From contig CALCTI010000411.1 in NCBI GenBank assembly GCA_937894105.1, forward strand, positions 1-7,586: a stretch of 7,586 nt of DNA. The letters are read 5' to 3'. This DNA comes from an uncultured cyanobacterium. Its GTDB lineage: Bacteria > Cyanobacteriota > Cyanobacteriia > CACIAM-69d. A program made the translations under genes and the position numbers. This document shows, piece by piece, positions 5,728-7,586 of the stretch; position 1 is the stretch's first letter, and each line of letters begins with the position of its first letter. A model generated the notes under the pieces. That model did not search any database. It had not been told where the DNA came from and saw nothing but the letters and a program-made list of their open reading frames with translations.

Positions 5728-5750
5728 AGTTAGCTAGCTCCTTCACGCTG

Positions 5751-6296
5751 CTATTTCTCCCGGAAGGGCATTCCAAAAGCCTTTAACAAGGCGCGGCCCT
5801 CCTCATCTGTATTTGCGGTGGTAATAATCGAAATATCCATACCGCGGATTTGGTCAATGCTGTCGTTTTCCACTTCGGGGAAAATCAACTGCTCTTTCAA
5901 ACCCAAGGAGTAGTTGCCCCGACCGTCAAAGCTGTTGGGGCTGACGCCGCGAAAGTCGCGAATGCGAGGCAGGGAAAGGTTAACCAGCCGATCCAAGAAG
6001 TTGTACATGCGGTCCGCACGGAGGGTGACCTTCAAGCCGACAGGCATGCCTTCGCGCAGCTTAAAGCCGGCGATCGCCTTTTTAGCTCGGGTCACCACTG
6101 GCTGCTGACCAGTAATGGTGGCTAGTTCCTTCTGGGAGGATTCCAGAGCCTTAGCGTTTTGGGACGCTTCACCTAAACCACGGTTCACCGTGATCTTGAT
6201 GACTTTAGGAACTTGGTGGAGGTTCTTGTACTGAAACTCTTCGGTGAGCTTCGGCAGAACCGTCTCTTGGTAGTAGGTTTTAAGTCGTGATGCCAT
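5751..6296 (-). CDS. rplE: 50S ribosomal protein L5 (uL5)
   Basis: A complete L5 of 181 residues from the ATG at 6296-6294, giving MASRLKTYYQETVLPKL, the expected N terminus. Conserved parts are VPKVIKITVNRGLGEA (29-44), GQQPVVTRAKKAIAGFKLREGMPVGLKVTLR (63-93), LPRIRDFRGVS (109-119) and the end LLKAFGMPFREK. L5 binds 5S rRNA and the P-site tRNA in the central protuberance. The frame stays open upstream to a GTG at 6359, adding 21 residues, but these look unlike L5 and run through the spacer, so I chose the internal ATG. The Shine-Dalgarno sequence is weak (AAGAAA), so this start rests on homology. It lies 87 nt after rplX. Confidence 0.96.
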   Translation of the reverse strand: MASRLKTYYQETVLPKLTEEFQYKNLHQVPKVIKITVNRGLGEASQNAKALESSQKELATITGQQPVVTRAKKAIAGFKLREGMPVGLKVTLRADRMYNFLDRLVNLSLPRIRDFRGVSPNSFDGRGNYSLGLKEQLIFPEVENDSIDQIRGMDISIITTANTDEEGRALLKAFGMPFREK

Positions 6297-6383
6297 GGTA
6301 TTTCTTGGGCATCCCATTGGCTGAAAAACAAGGGCAAGGGCAGTCACCTGTATCCCCACCGCTATTTCACCGCCGCCAGGAGC

Positions 6384-6746
6384 TTAGTCAATAATCTCGC
6401 CTGTTTTCTTGAGTTTGCGCACTTTACGACCGTTCTCGTCCACAACGGTGGTGGCCCGGCTGGCCACCTTTTCCGCCTTGGAGTAGAGCATGACGTTGGA
6501 ACTGTGAAGGGGAAACTCGGTAGTTTCAATGCGCCCCGACTCCCCCTCTTGGGTGGGCTTGATGTGCTTCGTTCTCCGATTCACACCTTCGATAACGACG
6601 GTGCTTTTCTTCGGAAAAATCGCCACAACTTCGCCAATCTTTCCCTTGTCCCGTCCGGTAATCACCTGAACAGTGTCGCCTTTTCTGACGTGCATCTTTT
6701 GGCGAATGGGATTGCCGTTTTTGTTCAGCTGGGTTCCTTTTTTCAT
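6384..6746 (-). CDS. rplX: 50S ribosomal protein L24 (uL24)
   Basis: A complete L24 of 120 residues. The KOW domain is at about 20-56 (VRKGDTVQVITGRDKGKIGEV), followed by NRRTKHIKPTQEGESGRIETTEFPLHSSNVML and a C-terminal basic segment ending LKKTGEIID. L24 is one of the first proteins to bind the 5' end of 23S rRNA and nucleates 50S assembly; it ends up near the exit tunnel. The chosen ATG overlaps the rplN stop as TAATG, giving a basic N-terminal extension of 17 residues before MHVRKGD. A start at that second Met (residue 18) is possible but less likely, because the overlap favours coupling. Confidence 0.96.
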   Translation of the reverse strand: MKKGTQLNKNGNPIRQKMHVRKGDTVQVITGRDKGKIGEVVAIFPKKSTVVIEGVNRRTKHIKPTQEGESGRIETTEFPLHSSNVMLYSKAEKVASRATTVVDENGRKVRKLKKTGEIID

Positions 6747-7114
6747 TACAGAACCTCCGGCGCAAGGGAAACAATTTTCAAGTAGTTTTTGTCGCGCAGC
6801 TCACGGGCAACGGGACCAAAAACTCGGGTTCCTCGGGGGTTACCCTCGGGACCAATCAACACCGCTGCGTTGTCATCGAAGCGAATGCTCATGCCACTGG
6901 AGCGGCGAATGTTCTTCCTGGTTCGCACGATAACGGCGCGAACCACGTCGGACCGCTTAACGGCCATGTTGGGCAAGGCGTCTTTGACAACGCCGATAAT
7001 CACATCGCCGACCCGCCCATAACGACGGTTGCCGCCGCCCACCACGCGAATGCACATGATTTTACGGGCGCCGCTGTTGTCGGCAACGTTTAGGTAGCTC
7101 TCCTGTTGAATCAT
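6746..7114 (-). CDS. rplN: 50S ribosomal protein L14 (uL14)
   Basis: A complete L14 of 122 residues, exactly the common length. It starts MIQQESYLNVADNSGARKIMCIRV, has the beta-barrel core and the signature RAVIVRTRK (59-67), then FDDNAAVLIGPEGNPRGTRVFGPVARELR (79-107). L14 lies at the subunit interface, forms bridges to 16S rRNA, and is also the docking site for the silencing factor RsfS. The ATG is preceded by GAGG at 9-nt spacing, which abuts the rpsQ stop. It lies 6 nt after rpsQ and overlaps rplX by one base. Confidence 0.98.
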   Translation of the reverse strand: MIQQESYLNVADNSGARKIMCIRVVGGGNRRYGRVGDVIIGVVKDALPNMAVKRSDVVRAVIVRTRKNIRRSSGMSIRFDDNAAVLIGPEGNPRGTRVFGPVARELRDKNYLKIVSLAPEVL

Positions 7115-7120
7115 GGCTGT

Positions 7121-7369
7121 TTACCTCGGAGATTTTTCTAGTATGTTGGCGATCGCCCAACGCTTGGTCCGACTCATGGGGCGGGTTTCGCGAATTCGAA
7201 CGCGATCGCCCACCTTACACTCGTCACCCTCGTCGTGGGCTTTGTAACGCCGAGTACGGACCACAATCTTTCCGTACTTGGAGTGGGCAGAACGGTTTTC
7301 CACCGCCACCACCACCGTTTTCTGCATTTTGTCGCTGACAACAACGCCAACGCGCTCTTTAACTGCCAT
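7121..7369 (-). CDS. rpsQ: 30S ribosomal protein S17 (uS17)
   Basis: A complete S17 of 82 residues, a single OB-fold protein: MAVKERVGVVVSDKMQKTVVVAVENR, then KYGKIVVRTRRYKAHDE, and the signature VGDRVRIRETRPMSRTKRWAIANIL. S17 binds 16S rRNA early in the 5' domain of the 30S. It starts 6 nt after rpmC, with GAGGAG 9 nt upstream formed by the last two codons of rpmC. Two HIP1 octamers (7149-7156, 7202-7209) fall in it, encoding AIA and DR. Confidence 0.98.
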   Translation of the reverse strand: MAVKERVGVVVSDKMQKTVVVAVENRSAHSKYGKIVVRTRRYKAHDEGDECKVGDRVRIRETRPMSRTKRWAIANILEKSPR

Positions 7370-7375
7370 GGGGCC

Positions 7376-7586
7376 TTACTCCTCTGAAGAACTGGGTTCT
7401 GAAGAATCAGGCTCTGAGGAACCCGATTCTGAAGCACTGCCCTCGGACGCACCCTGCTTTCGCTGGTGTTCCACCGTGAGCAGTTGGGACAGCTCATGTT
7501 TGAGATGTTTAAACTCGTGGGGCTTCACCTCTTGACGCAGCGATCGCTTCATTCGCAGCTCAAACAGCGCCTGTTTAATGGCAACC
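7376..7586 (-). CDS. rpmC: 50S ribosomal protein L29 (uL29) with acidic repeat tail, 5' end cut by window edge
   Basis: The last 69 codons plus stop of L29; about 20 N-terminal residues lie beyond the window. The L29 core is clear: AIKQALFELRMKRSLRQ, then PHEFKHLKHELSQLLTVEHQR, matching the two-helix coiled-coil fold. It sits by the nascent-chain exit tunnel next to L23. After KQ, where typical L29 proteins end, a 25-residue tail continues in frame: GASE, GSASE, SGSSE, PDSSE, PSSSE and a final E. It is rich in Ser and Glu with no basic residue and should be disordered. The tail comes from a 15-nt tandem repeat at 7383-7457. The stop is followed 6 nt later by rpsQ. That the core is L29 is certain; the role of the tail is unknown. 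Confidence 0.95.
   Translation of the reverse strand, partial: VAIKQALFELRMKRSLRQEVKPHEFKHLKHELSQLLTVEHQRKQGASEGSASESGSSEPDSSEPSSSEE
7379..7384 (-). promoter_or_regulatory. Shine-Dalgarno of rpsQ inside the end of rpmC
   Basis: The minus strand reads GAGGAG, 9 nt before the rpsQ ATG. These six bases are the last two Glu codons of rpmC (GAG GAG TAA), so tail coding and rpsQ initiation share the same bases. Confidence 0.8.
7383..7457. repeat. 15-nt tandem repeat coding the L29 tail
   Basis: Five imperfect 15-nt units on the plus strand start at 7383, 7398, 7413, 7428 and 7443. The units open with TCTGAAGAA, TCTGAAGAA, TCTGAGGAA, TCTGAAGCA and TCGGACGCA; similarity falls towards the L29 core. 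Because 15 is a multiple of three, each unit encodes a pentapeptide of the form x-x-(A/S)-S-E and frame is kept. Confidence 0.85.

Larger units (their letters stand above)
622..7547. repeat. Twelve HIP1 octamers (GCGATCGC)
   Basis: Copies start at 622, 988, 1338, 1611, 2042, 2492, 3840, 5377, 6070, 7149, 7202 and 7540. This is about one per 630 nt, roughly a hundredfold over chance (7586/65536 is about 0.12). HIP1 is the well-known highly iterated palindrome of many cyanobacterial genomes and identifies the host group. All twelve are inside coding sequence, none in the spacers. Eight encode Asp-Arg, two Ala-Ile-Ala and two Arg-Ser. Confidence 0.95.

Noticed and set aside
5267..5750. Absence of rpsN near rpsH, and of rpmD between rpsE and rplO
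   Set aside because: Both are the normal state of cyanobacterial spc clusters, so they identify the group rather than being anomalies.
6297..6359. N-terminal extension of rplE to a GTG at 6359
   Set aside because: The extra 21 residues do not resemble L5, fall in the rplX-rplE spacer, and the internal ATG gives the conserved MASRLKTYY start.
7278..7535. Acidic Ser/Glu-rich frame on the plus strand opposite rpmC and rpsQ
   Set aside because: It is a mirror of the 15-nt repeat, whose TCTGAAGA-like units encode Ser/Glu on both strands; the minus strand holds the real, conserved L29 and S17.

Overview
This window comes from a cyanobacterial chromosome. It covers the middle of the S10-spc-alpha ribosomal protein supercluster, and every gene is on the minus strand, so transcription runs from the right edge to the left edge. 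Three things point to a cyanobacterium. The gene order lacks rpsN between rplE and rpsH and lacks rpmD between rpsE and rplO. The proteins have cyanobacterial/plastid-type sequences, for example an S8 ending in CYVW and a short-LID adenylate kinase. The octamer GCGATCGC (HIP1) occurs 12 times, against about 0.1 expected by chance. The genus cannot be fixed from this window.

Layout in the direction of transcription: rpmC (L29, 5' part outside the window), rpsQ (S17), rplN (L14), rplX (L24), rplE (L5), rpsH (S8), rplF (L6), rplR (L18), rpsE (S5), rplO (L15), secY, adk, infA, rpsM (S13) and rpsK (S11, 3' part outside the window). The genes are tightly packed. Three junctions (rplN/rplX, rplF/rplR, secY/adk) are one-base TAATG overlaps. 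An intrinsic terminator lies just after adk, and a good sigma70-type promoter lies in the 203-nt gap between infA and rpsM. The sequence therefore suggests an S10/spc-like transcript ending at adk and a new alpha-like transcript starting before rpsM, with infA stranded between them.

The products work together. The r-proteins build both ribosomal subunits, IF-1 acts in initiation, SecY is the membrane channel for nascent proteins, and Adk supplies ADP from AMP.

Most of the region is ordinary housekeeping sequence; I see no mobile element, CRISPR array, RNA gene or defence-like system. The least expected points are: (1) an acidic, Ser-rich C-terminal tail on L29 made of about five pentapeptide repeats, encoded by a 15-nt tandem repeat whose last two codons also form the rpsQ ribosome binding site; (2) no rpmJ in its usual place between infA and rpsM, where only non-coding sequence with a promoter is found; (3) infA starting with TTG and lying between a terminator and a promoter; (4) a perfect 8-bp hairpin between rplO and secY, and a triple 11-mer between rpsE and rplO.
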